64,000 nucleotides of DNA, taken from contig NC_092875.1 in assembly GCF_028372415.1 (NCBI RefSeq), positions 230,057,136 to 230,121,135 on the forward strand. The letters run 5' to 3'. The notes beneath the pieces are model-generated. The model was given only the letters and a program-made list of their open reading frames with translations, did no database searches and was not told the origin of the DNA. Both the position numbers and the translations under genes were made by a program. How positions within the stretch are numbered: position 1 is the first letter of the stretch; the number at the start of each line of letters is the position of its first letter. Positions 1 through 11,603 of this stretch are shown here, piece after piece. Origin of the DNA: Notamacropus eugenii (lineage: Eukaryota; Chordata; Mammalia; Diprotodontia; Macropodidae).

Positions 1-1039
1 TTTCTTCACCTAGAATCCTCAGGAAGCTTCTCAAAGCACAGAATCTGCTGGTCAGACTTCTCAGTTAAGCTCTCCAAGGTCTCCAAGTTCTCCAAAGGTC
101 AGCTCCCATTCACCAGGGGTAACTCTTCCTTGAAGCCATGGTTGGTTCCCTTTTCTACTAACATGAATCACAATCCTTGAATTTGCTCCCTCCAATAGCT
201 GCCTCTCTATGTGCATATCTATCTGGAGGATGTGTATCTCTGTTCCCTCTTAGAAGCAATGTCTCCTGCTAGGGAGTAATTCTGCTGCTGCTGCAAAAAA
301 AAAAAAAAATTCGCTCTCCCTAGTCCCACAGCCCCTCTGGTGCAAACTCACACTCCACAAAATGGCTTAAATTGGATGAATTTGACTGGTAGACCTACGT
401 TAGGCTTAGCTAATTAAAACTCTCCAGGTTCATGAGCACTTTTTGGCTGCTTGGCCTAAGCCATCCTGATTCAATAAAAAAAAAAAAAAAGGTGTTTACA
501 TTTAATTAAAGGATAACAGTGTGTTAACACCTCATTAATATTTAACACTTCAACCACTAGGGATTACATACTGGGAGGAAGGAGAAGTCAGCTGTTCAGT
601 GCCCAGCTCCCCCTCCTAACAAAACATTTCATTAACAGAATGGGATAAAGTAACAGGAAAAGGAGTCCTTAGGCTCCCTCCAGGTACAGATTGTAGCGAT
701 TGTTTTATTCAGTATAGCTGCATTCCCAGAACACAGGACTCATAGTGTCAGGCACATGTTAGGTGTTTAATAAATAGTGAATGATGGATTCATTAAAATA
801 TAGCACAGAGGACCCATGGAAAGGAAAAATTAAGCAAACAGATGATCACAGGGTAATGGTGCATATATAGCAAATGGATTTAAAACAACGGGAACAGTAT
901 GAAATGCCAAAAGTTTAAAATTCAATGCACCATTTCTTAGTTAAAGAAAATAATGTTGGAAGAAAAGAAGTCCATGAGGATGTCTACTAGCTGGAGCAGA
1001 GGACAGAGAATCTATACAACTAAATTATCTATTAGGAGG

Positions 1040-1215
1040 CCACATGGTACTATGGAAGAGCACTAGACTTGAAGTCAGAGGACCTGGAATCAAATGCCTC
1101 TATCACCTGCTACCACAGGCAATTCACTTCACCTCCCTGGGCCTATGTTTTGTCCTCTGTAAACTGAAGGAGCTCTCTAAGGTCTCTTTTCTAGGTTAAA
1201 ATCTACGATTCCATG
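1040..1215 (+). repeat. MIR-type SINE
   Basis: It has the order head with GAAGTCAGAGGACCTGGAATC, a CORE-like middle with degraded 'gcaattcacttcacctccctgg', then a 'tcctctgtaaactgaaggag' tail, as in MIR/CORE-SINEs. It is old and diverged. Confidence 0.6.
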
Positions 1216-1521
1216 ACTTCACTACTATTCCAGTTCTTAGAATGGCTGGACCCTGGATGCAGTGGGAACAGTTTCTATCTCAAAATATTCAGAATCAGGT
1301 TTAGGAAAAATTGTGAAGTGAGAATAAATGTTTAAGGGTGCCACAAACCTCCTTCACTTACATCCTTCTGTTGTCCTTATCCATCATTTTCCCCTTACTA
1401 TCTTCCCTTTTAGGAACTCCTGCCACCAATCAAAACAGGGAAGGGTCTGATGTGATATTATGCAACTGTGTACATTGTATAAACTATGTACTTTGTGTTT
1501 GCTTCAATCTATCTCTCTGCT

Positions 1522-1771
1522 GGGGCAACTAGGTGGTACAGCAGATAGAGCACTGGGCCTGGAGTCAGGAAGAGTCATCTTTATAAGTTCAAATCTGGCC
1601 TCAGACACTTATTAGTTGTGTGACCCTGGGCAAGTCATTTAACCCTATCTGCCTCAGTTGCCTCATCTTGAAAATGATCTAGAGAAGGAAATGGCAAACC
1701 GCTCCTGTATCTTTGTCAAGAAAATCCCAATTAGGCTCACAAAGAGTCAGACATAACTGAAATGAATGAAT
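1522..1771 (+). repeat. Marsupial tRNA-headed SINE with BovB/RTE-like tail
   Basis: The head reads GGCAACTAGGTGGTACAGC, with a B-box-like GTTCAAATCTGG and the CORE-like GTGTGACCCTGGGCAAGTCA. The 3' part (AAGGAAATGGCAAACC, then CAAAGAGTCAGACATAACTG) resembles the BovB/RTE 3' end, which implies mobilisation by an RTE-class LINE. Confidence 0.75.
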
Positions 1772-2159
1772 AACCCTTCTAGCTTTATGCAAGAAATATT
1801 TACCAAAGTAAGGTAAATAATGAGGCACAATTATTTTGAAACATTTTGATGAACTAATCCCTCAACCATTTGTTGTCTTAATAGTAGAAAAATCCCAATT
1901 CCTATTGAAAAAGAAATAAAACCATGCAAAGACACTATAAAGCAGATGGTCTCATCAAGTGTTATAAAAACTACTTCTTCTACTTTGGCCTAAAAAGACT
2001 TCCTTCATGATTGTAAAAGTATTTGGTCATTTCCCTTTATCTTCTGCCTTTCAATAGTGAATGTTTTCTTATAATAAGTCCTGCCAATTGCATTTCAAAT
2101 AGTCCCCTTTTCTCCCTTAAGTGGTCTCCCCCATCCCTCTCCTGTGAAATATTTTACTT

Positions 2160-2340
2160 ATTTAACCTAATTTGGCTCAGAATGATGATTGGCTGTGTAC
2201 TCTAAGTAGGCACAAAAAGTTATAAAAACCCAATCTGTACCTTGAAGTTGAAGCTGCTATTGAGCAACAGCAGCCTTCCTTAGCATGTTAATAAATCTCT
2301 GCTTTCAATTTGGCCTCCAATCTGACTCACAATCAAGAAT
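2160..2340 (+). repeat. LTR-like fragment (U3/R end), tentative
   Basis: GTTATAAAAACCC (2219 onward) is followed about 70 bp later by AATAAATCTCTGC (2290 onward), the TATA-to-polyA spacing of retroviral LTRs. No internal retroviral region or second LTR was recognised, so this may be a solo or broken LTR. Classification is by architecture only. Confidence 0.35.
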
Positions 2341-3360
2341 TCCCATTCCTTGATTGAAAGAATTCCTTGATGCTAAGCACTTAACTATGATGAAGGCACT
2401 ATGCTAGTCCTAAAATAAAATACATCGACAAAAACAAAAAAGATACAATTCAAGATTTTTCTTCCAACTTCATGAAATAATGAAAGTCTTTGCTTCTCAC
2501 TGGAGAATGTTTAGTCATTCAGAGAAAACAAAGGCTGAGAGATTTGGGGACAGAGCAAGGCAGCTATTCTCATTGTCCCAGGAATCACACTATGCTTAAC
2601 GCAAGCCCTAAAGAAAAACCTGTTATAGGTTGGCTATGGAGTGGGTCAGATGGTCTGCCATCTCTGCCCTGAGAGTCACCTCTCTGCTTCTCTGAGGGAA
2701 ACCCAGAAGATGCCAGAGGCCTTTTCCCCAGGGCAAGAGATTGCGTGTCCCAGTACAATTGATGTCTTCTTTCTATATAGCTGGGAAGCCTGGAATAAAC
2801 CATGTTCATATGCAGCTATCCCTTGACCTGTTTAGTTAAGGCCTTTCCTTACAGAGCTTTCCAAGATGCCCAAATAGTGGAAATCTAGAGTCAGTGCACA
2901 GTTCTCAGATTTGGCCTCAGATTTGGGTATGGGTGTTTCTAACTCAGTCTCATAGAATAGTGATCAGACTTTCATGTATATATTCCATAAGCTACCAATA
3001 ACCTCCCTGCCCTGATCCCTCTAGCTCTTAGGATGGCAAGTATAACTGACTGTGCTCCTCAAGCTCCTTAGGATAGGATAAGGGCATGAGGGATATCATT
3101 GGGAAATTCAGACCTGTTCCACAATGTGGCAGGTTGTTGAAACACGGGGGCAACCCATTTATTGGAATATATATCTCATATCCTTCCCCTTTCTCTCCAC
3201 TCACATTGTCATCACTCTAAGGCAGGCCTTCATCACCTCTATCCTGGATTCTTGAGACTGCTTAATTTTTCTCCTTAATTCAAAACTTTTCCACTCCCAT
3301 ATCCTCATCTTCTACATCGTTGCAAAATTGATACTGCTAACTTGTAGATCTGATCATGTC

Positions 3361-3822
3361 AATCAATCAGCAAGATTTACTTAGTACCTACTATGTGCCA
3401 TGCCATGGGACAAGTACTTGGAATATGAAGACAAAAATGAAACAGTCCCTTCCCTCAAGGAACTGGGTTCAAATGGGACCTTCGATATACACTTACCAGC
3501 TGTGTAACTCTGGGCAAGTCACTTAATTTTCTCTATCTCAGTTTTCTCAACTGTCAAAATAACAACAATAAAATCATCTACTTCCCAAGGTTGTTGAGAG
3601 GATAAAATGAATTAATATTTGTAAAGCACTTTACAAACCTTATGCTATATAAACGCTAGATACTTCCTTAGTGATAATCTGTCCAACTCCCTCATTCTAG
3701 CTTCACAGATGAAGAAACAAAGGCCCAGAAATTTAAGTGACTTGCCCAAGATTTCCGAGTGACAAAGCCTAGATCTCAGGTCCTCTGACTCTAATGCTGT
3801 ATTCACAACACCATGCTGCCTA
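3361..3822. repeat. Cluster of L2-type 3' end (-) and two MIR-type SINEs (+ then -)
   Basis: 3361-3470 is an antisense L2-type tail ('cctactatgtgccatgcc', 'tccctcaaggaact'). 3465-3675 is a sense SINE ending in 'gtaaagcactttacaaacc'. 3680-3822 is an antisense MIR with 'gacttgcccaag'. Confidence 0.6.
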
Positions 3823-5029
3823 ACGTTACTTTTTTATGTTACTGCTATGGCCCTACGTGAACGATGATTTTTGAAAAGTAGGCTCTAGGGAAATACCAGA
3901 GCCAACAATTATGAATTAGAGGATTGTTAAAATTTTAGTGTGCGCATTATAACGCAGAAATCAGTAAACTCTACAAATCAGGGCTTGACTATATTATCGT
4001 TTTGCTGATTGTAAAGACTTAAGTAAGAGATGGAGAAAATATTAATAATGCAAATTAAACTTAAAAGTAACTTTTCAAAAAGCAAGTTGCTCTATACTTA
4101 CTGGCACACCCCTGCCATAAAACCATCATGAAGTAGATAAGTTAGCTTTAAAATCAGAAAGAAAGGTTCAACTCCTACTTCTGATACCAACGAGGGGTTA
4201 GTATCTCTTCTGAAATCACCAAACTTCTATGTGCCTTTTGCAATTCCCTGGGATTTATCTAAAGCATATTTAGGTTATAATCTTCATTGGTATGATCTGA
4301 ATTATAATTGTTACAGGATTTAAATTAGCAAGGAAAGTCTGCAATTTAAAAAATACCTAACCATCTCAAAACATGGCAAAATGACTACGCTTGTCAGTTT
4401 TTCTAAAAGGTTCTCTATTTTTATCAGGACTTACTTTCAGATTATACTTGGATAACATTTTCAGTTCCCATGGGCTTTTCACATGAGTATGAATGCCAAC
4501 AAGAAAACGTGACCATATCCAACTTCTTTATATCCAATCTTTTTTTTCTCTTTTCCTTCAAAGTAAATTTATCAAATACTAGTCATGTCTTTATAATAAT
4601 CCAACAAAAACACGAAGAGAAAAGATAAGAATAAATGAAAACAAAGAAATATCTATAATCTTGGAGAGAGAAAACTGAGGACTGTTAATAGACCAAAATA
4701 GGTCCCATGAACACAACCAGAAAGTTGTACTTCTAGTTCTTAATTGTCATACAAAAAATGGAGCTGGACAGTATTATGTCATTCACAAACTAGTTCTATG
4801 GAACAGAACATAAATGATATTCTTAATAAACATCTGAGTGCATACCTGTCGAATTCTCTTTATCTCTTGTTCTAAAGTCAAAACTTAATGACAAGCCAGC
4901 TGAAACAATTTTCAAAATTATCAAGTCACTTTGTTTATAACTGACAAATCACTCACACCTGTGACAAACATTTAATGCACTTCCATGATGTGTAGCAAAA
5001 TCCATATTAAACTAAAATTAAACTCAATC

Positions 5030-5155
5030 AATCACTCAGTGATTGCTGGTTTTATGTCAGGAACTGTGCTAGGTACTGAGGATATAAAGACAAAAAAATG
5101 AAACAATTCTTAATCTCAAATAGCCTACATTCTATAGGTAGAGATGAAAACTGAT
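5030..5155 (-). repeat. L2-type LINE 3' end, antisense
   Basis: It carries the diverged antisense tail pattern 'aggaactgtgctaggtactg' followed by 'atataaagacaaaaaaatga', as in the other L2/L3 tails in this window. Confidence 0.55.
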
Positions 5156-5235
5156 AAGTATATATATGTACATATTATACACGCACATACATATCTTTTT
5201 TATTTATTTATGCAGAAGAAATACAAAATAAATAC

Positions 5236-6150
5236 GTCAGTCAATAAATATTTATTAAACAATTTCTATATGAGGGCCACTGTGCTGGGGATATAAATAC
5301 AAGGTAATTGATTATAAGGTAGTTAGGGAGGAGGGTACTCATAGTTGTAGGAATCAGGAAAGGCTTCATAGAGAGGATGGTGCTTGAACTGCCTCTTGAA
5401 GGAAATGAAAGATACTTTTAGATGGAGATGAGCATTTCAGACATGAGGAAGAATCTATGCAAAGACATAATGGAAGGAGAAGGGAATGTGAGAGAAACAG
5501 AGAGAAGACCAGTTTGCAAAGGTAAACAATATATAATGAGTCTGGAAAGATTGGTTGTGAAGGGCTTACAATGTTCCAAAACGGATTTATATTTTATTCT
5601 AGAGCTAATAAGGAACCACTGTAGATTGCTGAGTAGAGTGTACCTGGTCTGAACTTTGCTTAAGGAAAATCACTTTGGTTGCTGTGTGAAGAAGGATGAT
5701 AGTGGGGAGAGACCAGAAGCTGAGAAGTCACCGTACTAGTCTAAGCTGGAGGGAGGACCTGAACTACTGGCGTCTTTGTGAGTAGAGAGAAGGGGTTAGA
5801 AGTGAGAAATTCGGTGGAAGTAACTGACAAGATTTGGCAAATGACTGGATGTATGGGGTGAGGGAGTGTGAGAAGTCTGGAATAATACCAAGATTACTAA
5901 ATGGGAAACTGGAAGAATGATACCCTTGATAACAACAGGGAAATTTGGTACAAGGCTAGATTTGAGGAAGAGAGATGACCAGTACTGTTTTAGTCATGTT
6001 GAATCTGAGATGCCTATAGGCTATATTCAGTGTAAGTCAACAGGCTGTTGGTCATGCAAGACTGGAACTCAAGAGAGAGACTGGAGCTGGATCTATAGAT
6101 CTATGTGTCATCTGCTCAGAGATAATAAATATAGGGAACTGATGAAGTCA
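5236..6150 (-). mobile_element. L2/L3-type CR1-superfamily LINE fragment
   Basis: Read on the minus strand, the 3' end is at the left: 'aatatttattaaac', then 'ggaaaatcactttggttgc' near 5665 and 'gatttggcaaatgactgga' near 5830. These are the same landmarks, complemented, as in the sense copy at 16020-17540. Coding capacity is destroyed, so short ORFs here are chance. Confidence 0.65.
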
Positions 6151-6154
6151 CTAA

Positions 6155-7640
6155 TCAAGCAACCACCTAAGCATTTATTAAGCATTTATCATGCTTACAT
6201 AACAAGAAATACAGACTGTAAAGAAAAAAAAACAAAACAATCTCTGCCTTCAAGGAACTTGAAAACCTCTCTGCTCTCAAAGAGCTTACAGTCTGATAGG
6301 GGAGACAACATGCAAATTACTAGGTATTAACAAGATATATACAGAACGTAATTTAAAAGAAAGGCTTCAGAATTAAGGGGATTGGGAGAGGCTTCCTATA
6401 GACTATGGGATTTTAGATGGGAATTGAAGGAATTCAGGGAATCTAGGAGGCAGACATGAGTGAGAATGTTCCAGGAATGAGAAGAGAAGAACAGCCAGTG
6501 AAAATGCCTGAAGTTGGGAGATGGAGTGTCTTGTTCAAGGAAAAGTAAGGAGACCAGTGTCACTGAGTCACAAGGTACGTGGGAGTTGGTGTAAGGTGTA
6601 AGAATGCTGGAAAAATAAGGGGGTAGAAATAAGATTTGGCAACAAATTATATACGAGGTGAAGCAGAGTAATGAGCCCAGGATAATGCCACGTATGTTGC
6701 AAATCTAAGTGACTATAAGAGTATGTGCAACTATGTGTTTGGGGTGGGTGGAGGAGCCACAATGAATTCTGTTTAGGTCATGTTGACTTTGAGATATCTT
6801 ATGGGGCATTCAGTTCAAAATGTCCAACAGACTGCTGGTGATAGGGGATTGAAGGTCCAGGTAGAGAGTAGGCATGGATATGTAGCTCTGGGAATCATGT
6901 GCATAGAAATAATATTTGAATTTATGGGAGCTGATGAGATCACCAAGAGTACAGAAAGTAGAAAAGTGTCCGAGAATCTTGGGGAATACCCCCAAACAAG
7001 GAGCATGGTAAGGATAATCATCCAGCAAAAGAAACTGAAGAGTCAACAGTGATTAGATAGGTAAGAGGAAAACCAGAAGAAAGTAGTATCATGAAAATCT
7101 AGAACAGAGTGGTCAACAGTTTCATGCAGCAGTGAGGCAAGAAAAGGATTCAGACTGCAAAATGAACTTCAGATTTGATAATTAAGAGAATGTTGGTAAT
7201 TTCAGAAGAGCCAAGTTTTAGGTGAATTATGAGGTCAGAAGCCAGGGTTCAAATGGTTCAGTGGGAGCAGAGGAAGTGTAGATCTTTATAGGATATGCCT
7301 GATAAAGAAAGGAGGAATATAGGATAACAATTTAAGGTGGGTGATAGGATCTAGTGAATTTTTTTTTTAAAGATGGGGGAGTCATAGTCATGTATGAATG
7401 CCGTAGGAGGAAAACACTGGATAGGGAGAGATTAAGTATGGAGGACAAGCAATGACTGAGAGGGAAATCTGCTTGAGAAGAAAGAAGAAAATGATACCAA
7501 GGCTGCATAATGGAAGTGAACCTTGGTAAGAATTATCAGAGACTGGAAGAAAGGAAGAGAGAAAGAAGGATGAAGTGAGAGGGCTTAGAGAGAAAAAAAG
7601 GGGGAGAAAAAGGAGCTCACTGTATGTGGCCTCAATTTTC
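6155..7640 (-). mobile_element. Second L2/L3-type LINE fragment, antisense, adjacent
   Basis: It starts again with a 3' tail ('catttattaagcatttatc', 6170 onward), passes 'tgggagctgatgagatcacc' (6924 onward) and reaches 'gaggtcagaagccagggttc' (7230 onward). Order and strand match the neighbour at 5236-6150, so these are two separate insertions or one duplication. The ORFs of 64-90 codons here are relics or chance. Confidence 0.65.
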
Positions 7641-8044
7641 TCAGCAAAGTAAGAGGCAAGAGATTAGAAAATATTTCATAAATTGAATTACTTCCTAGAT
7701 TTTTAAATGATTTAAGTATAACTATAATATTCAAGCAGAAAAGCTATAAAGAAAATCACCTGTTTTATTTTTTTTTTTAACAAAAGCTGTTTAAGAAGAA
7801 TGTTATTACTGAGGTCCAGTACATACACTTTCTATCAGAAATGGGATTGCCTCTTCTACTTTAACAATTTAAACATTCTTACTCTTTTAAGGAAATATCA
7901 TAACGGAAACTTCAAATTTCATGACTGATGGGATTTGATTTCCAAAAGCAGATGATCACATTTTCTTTTCTCTTTTCATTCCTCTAGCTTATCATTCCTT
8001 CTCCCATCTATTTTCATCCCTATCCCCTGCTCCATTTTTCTCTA

Positions 8045-8135
8045 CTCCTTGAGGATCAAATTGAGATAATATTTGTAAAGTTCTTAACAAAATATCTGGC
8101 ACATAGTAGGCACTCTATAAACTCTACTGTTATTC
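8045..8135 (+). repeat. MIR/L2-type tail fragment
   Basis: 'gataatatttgtaaagttct' followed by 'ggcacatagtaggcactcta' is the shared MIR/L2 3' signature. Confidence 0.5.
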
Positions 8136-8837
8136 CTTTCAAATCATCTGAAACACTAAACTGTAATAAGGAATCACTGATCTAGCATCATGAATACTGA
8201 CTTCCTTATTCATTGTGTCTGCTCCAGGAGGTTCATCTGATTAATTTCCCAAAAAGGGGGTGGGGAGTATGAACTACCTGACAGACCCATTTACCTTGGA
8301 CCTGTAGTTATGGGGAAGCGTTTTTTTTGAGGAAAGTCGTATCTGGGATTCTGCCCTACTTAAATCAAGCCTTCCCCAGACCATTTTCAAATGGGCTGCA
8401 ATCATGGGACTGAAATAAAGAGGGAACTAGGCCTCTCATTCCTTGGATTTGCTTTTTGGTGTACTAATAAAACACGAGCCCCTCCTCCCCCCTGCCCCAA
8501 GCCTTGTCCCTCCCGAAGAAACAAACGTTCAAAATTAACTGGCAAGCAGCTGTGCCCTGGCTCTATGCACATCACATGCCAGATCCTTCATCTGGTAGGC
8601 AACGTGGAGAAATGCATGCCCTCATAGGGCATGAGACAGCTCACTAACATTTCATTTTTTTCAGGGCAAAGAGAGCACTAAAGCCCTGGGCAACCGCCGG
8701 CTGAGCGCACACGCAGACAGATAATCAAGGAGGGCGGGCGCCGGTGTCCGAATCTCCGGAGATCCAACTTCCCCGGGCCCCAGCTTGGCCACTTTCTGCA
8801 CCCCACCCCCCTCTACAACCCAGGGCTCCCTCTTTAC

Positions 8838-8869
8838 CCAAACACGTGCTCGGAGCTCCAGATCTTCAT
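8838..8869 (-). CDS. PRELID3A: PRELID3A (SLMO1) coding exon 1, partial gene
   Basis: Read on the minus strand from the ATG at 8869-8867, this gives MKIWSSEHVFG, with the last codon split after two bases. A GTAAAG splice donor follows at 8837. The peptide is the N-terminus I know for PRELID3A; the paralogue PRELID3B starts MKIWTSEHVFD. The PRELI/slowmo family forms TRIAP1-dependent phospholipid transfer proteins of the mitochondrial intermembrane space, and the MKIW start is the first strand of that fold. The start context is good, with A at -3. In frame, the exon would hit a stop immediately past the donor, so it must be spliced. The next exon should begin with one base and then His-Pro-Trp; I found no such acceptor down to position 1, so intron 1 exceeds 8.8 kb. 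The CpG island and the head-to-head position next to AFG3L2, which I recall from human 18p11, support the call. Confidence 0.85.
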
Positions 8870-9167
8870 CTTTCCCCTGCGGCAGCTCCAGGAGGAGCGT
8901 CGGAGTCCGTCCGGAGGGGCACCAGCCGAACTGTGTGGGGCTGCCCTGCTCTCCCGCACCGGGCCCTGGAGCACTTGTCACTCACTCGGATCCGAGGGCC
9001 CAGGGGGCCGTCGTGGCATCTGCGTCATGCGCACCGTTTCTGAGCGTCCCTGGGTATTTGTGGGGCCCCGAGGGAGGCATCCTCCTCTGGCTCTAACCCC
9101 GCAGCCGCCAGCCCCGGGGCAGAGACGAGTTTGGGCTCCCAATCGCACTCTCTTCTCTTTTTTCCTC

Positions 9168-9175
9168 TCACGTGA
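9168..9175. promoter_or_regulatory. TCACGTGA E-box (USF/MiT-TFE type)
   Basis: This is an 8-bp palindrome inside the CpG island, about 300 bp upstream of the PRELID3A start codon. It matches the USF and TFEB/TFE3 core. Function is inferred from the motif only. Confidence 0.4.
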
Positions 9176-9277
9176 CCCGGGCCGACCCCCCCCCCCTTCT
9201 ACTCTTCCCCCCCTCTCCTTCTCCCGCCCCCAGCCTTCCAAGGGATGCTTTCCTTAATGCAAGTGTCAGAGCCAAGG

Positions 9278-9287
9278 CTAAAAATAG
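9278..9287 (-). promoter_or_regulatory. MEF2-type site or AT-rich core element
   Basis: CTAAAAATAG is a perfect match to YTAWWWWTAR and stands out in a GC-rich island, about 410 bp upstream of the PRELID3A ATG. It could be a MEF2 site or act like a TATA element for an upstream start. Motif evidence only. Confidence 0.35.
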
Positions 9288-10876
9288 GGATGTCGCAGCA
9301 GTGTCCCGTTAAGGAACGCAAAGCGAATTGTAGGAAGGAGGCCGCGGAGGCGAATTCAGGATCTGAGTGCGGAGACTCGTAGGGGCGGGGTGATATTGCT
9401 CTACTTGGAGATGGAAAGGCGACACTTAGGGAAATCGCCGTCAAAAACCCTATTTTACAAAAGTGGACCAGCAAGCTCCTCACTGCCCTCCTTCGTAGTC
9501 ACTGCTCTGGCTTACCTTCCGTATGTTCCTTAACGGTGTGGTGTTCTAAATCTGATCCAAATAAAGGGAATCCCAATATATCATTTGGTCTACCCTGGGT
9601 ACTGCCCTCACTGCGGTATATTTTTGTTCAAGCATTGAATTAACTAATATAGACCTTTAATAATTGGAGAAGGCCCTGAATTATGGCACCGCCTTATTTC
9701 TCTGTTTGTGAAGTGTGGGAGATGAATGTTCAGTTCTATGCTTTTCCTCTTGTGGGAGACCTGGGCTCCAGTGTGAACTTATCTGTGTAATCTTGGGCAA
9801 GTCACTGTAAGATTGGGTGGGGGAGGGAGCTTACACCTGGTACCCACAAAACTACCCCAGGTTAGAGACATTTGGTGAGTCAGCTCTCACTCAAGGTCAT
9901 GACTCACATGACCCCACCAATATGCTTAAGCGAAACAGAAAAGTCATATTACTTCAAAGAAAAAACATTTTTACTCAAACAGCAAAGCAAATAAAGTGGT
10001 AAGAAAAGGCGTTTCTTGTCCACAAGTTACCACATCAACTGTGGCAGAGTACACAAACCCAGAGGACATTTGTAGAACATATATGGAGGAGCACTGATGT
10101 TAGGACCTATGTGGCCAGGGCAAATCAGACCTCCCATGCTGTAGAACCTCAGATATGCTCTTATAATATCAATGTGCTTCTTTCTCATGGAAATTGCATG
10201 TCCACTCTCTGCTGACTGTTGGTCTCTAGCTGTGGTAATCACCAAGTTGCTATCTGCTACCTCTCAGCCAGGCTGTTGTTCAGTGTCCATTTTCTACACT
10301 CTTTGCTACCATCTGCTGGGGGTTTGCTAGTAAGTCGCTCCCTTGAAAAATAAAGCTAATTTCTTTTTGCCCATATCATTGCCCCAGGTTGTAACATAAA
10401 AGCTACATAGGATTAAGTAAGCAACAAAAGCAGAAGCCCTTAGGCTGGAATTGTCAGTGCTTTTAACTACACTGTTATCCTTTTAAGTCCTTGTAACAGT
10501 AAGCACTCTGGCACACCCAAGATCACCTGCTAGCACAGGTTCTTAGATCTGCTTTACTAGGAAAGAGAGCTGTCTTAAGGGGTCAACAATCTTTTTAAAA
10601 ATTACATTCAATAGTTCAGGGGAAAAGTCAGCACCCTGAACTTCAGAGAGAATACAAACAGAAAATATACTAGCAGAGAAATAAAGACCGACAGGGCTCT
10701 ACTGCCTGAATCAAAGCAATATTGCTATGTACTTTATATGTACCACTGGATCAAAAGAGCTTTTACATCTGAGCAGTCAGGGAACTCTGAACACCCAGCC
10801 ACTCAGTCTCAACCAGGGAAACACAAGATCCTTCTCATAAGCGAGCCCCCAAAGGAAAATACCAACTCAGAGTATA

Positions 10877-10912
10877 CATATATACATACATATATATATA
10901 CATATATATATG
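10877..10912. repeat. (ATAC/AT)n microsatellite
   Basis: Alternating tacata/tatata units give an impure AT-rich simple repeat. The ORF with Tyr-Ile-His-Thr repeats that crosses it is its translation. Confidence 0.85.
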
Positions 10913-11097
10913 ACTCAGTGACTAATTAGAAATTGGCAAAAAGTATGAAAACCTTCCTACAAGCAAGCTTCCCCTAAGTAAGCTTCCATTTATAGACTCC
11001 AACTGAGGCCTATTAATGGGCTGGAAAATCTTACATCCCATTAACATTACAGTTCCAGCCCCCGTGTAATTCCTTTCTGATGCCAGTCAATTTGCAT

Positions 11098-11340
11098 AAA
11101 AGTGCCTGGTGTGGTGTTAGAAGACTCATCTTCCTGAATTCAAGTCCAGCCTCAAATCCACAGCTTCCTAGCTGTTTGACTTTGGGCAAGTCATTTCATC
11201 GTTTGCCTCAGTTTCCTCATCTGTAAAATGAGCCAGATAAAGAAATAGCAAACCATTCAAACATCTTTGCCAAAAAAGAAAAAAGCCCAAATGGGGTCAC
11301 AGATAGTAGGACACTAGTGAAACAACTCAACAACAGCAAA
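11098..11340 (+). repeat. Marsupial SINE with BovB/RTE-like tail
   Basis: The head is truncated ('cctggtgtggtg'). The middle is 'ttgggcaagtcatttcatcg' and 'cctcagtttcctcatctgta', and the tail is 'atagcaaaccattcaaacat' and 'aaatggggtcac', ending in 'aacaactcaacaacag'. Confidence 0.7.
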
Positions 11341-11574
11341 ACACATACCTCCCAGTAACAAAATTGCTGGTCTTTGCTTAGCCCTCCTATGACAGATTAA
11401 CCTCAGTGGTCTGGGCTTCAGTTTCCTGAGAAGATGGGCTGTCTAACATAAGTTCCCTTTACCCTTCTCCATTACCTGAAACTTCTCTGTTTCTGCCCAG
11501 ACAATAAGTCCTTTGTCTTGTTCCACTAGTAATTGCTGGGTATTTTTTGGTTGTAGCCTTCATGATCTTCAACC

Positions 11575-11603
11575 CTTGTGTGTGTGTGTATGTGTGTGTG
11601 TGT
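11575..11603. repeat. (TG)n microsatellite
   Basis: About 14 TG units with one TA interruption. Confidence 0.9.

Larger units (their letters stand above)
1..8660. other. PRELID3A intron 1 (partial), repeat-rich
   Basis: No coding exon was recognised on either strand. I looked on the minus strand for the His-Pro-Trp-Asp and Tyr-Pro-Asn-Pro-Met-Asn stretches of PRELID3A exon 2 and did not find them. The stretch holds SINE/MIR copies, antisense L2/L3 LINE fragments (mainly 5236-7640) and poly-A runs near 295-309 and 476-490. I cannot assign most of 1-1030 or 3830-5020. Confidence 0.6.
8680..9480. promoter_or_regulatory. PRELID3A: CpG island and promoter of PRELID3A
   Basis: This is a sharp GC- and CpG-rich block in otherwise AT-rich DNA, covering the first coding exon and about 600 bp upstream on the minus strand. 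Visible elements are a palindromic E-box TCACGTGA (9168-9175), C-tracts at 9186-9231 that are G-tracts on the gene's own strand, and a perfect MEF2-type site CTAAAAATAG (9278-9287). I cannot place the transcription start. The ORFs of 75-106 codons that cross this block on both strands look like GC-driven chance frames. Confidence 0.75.

Noticed and set aside
1522..1600. tRNA gene
   Set aside because: The A/B-box-like sequences are SINE heads with degraded arms and no closing acceptor stem.
5917..6330. 137-codon ORF on +
   Set aside because: It crosses the border of two antisense LINE fragments and matches no protein; a chance frame.
1..8837. Further PRELID3A exons on the minus strand
   Set aside because: Searched by eye for His-Pro-Trp-Asp and Tyr-Pro-Asn-Pro-Met-Asn codon patterns. 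A Tyr-Trp-Asp-Thr frame near 2745 is not homologous.
8661..9257. Overlapping ORFs of 75-106 codons on both strands in the first CpG island
   Set aside because: They lack family features and conflict with the correctly framed PRELID3A exon; GC composition explains them.
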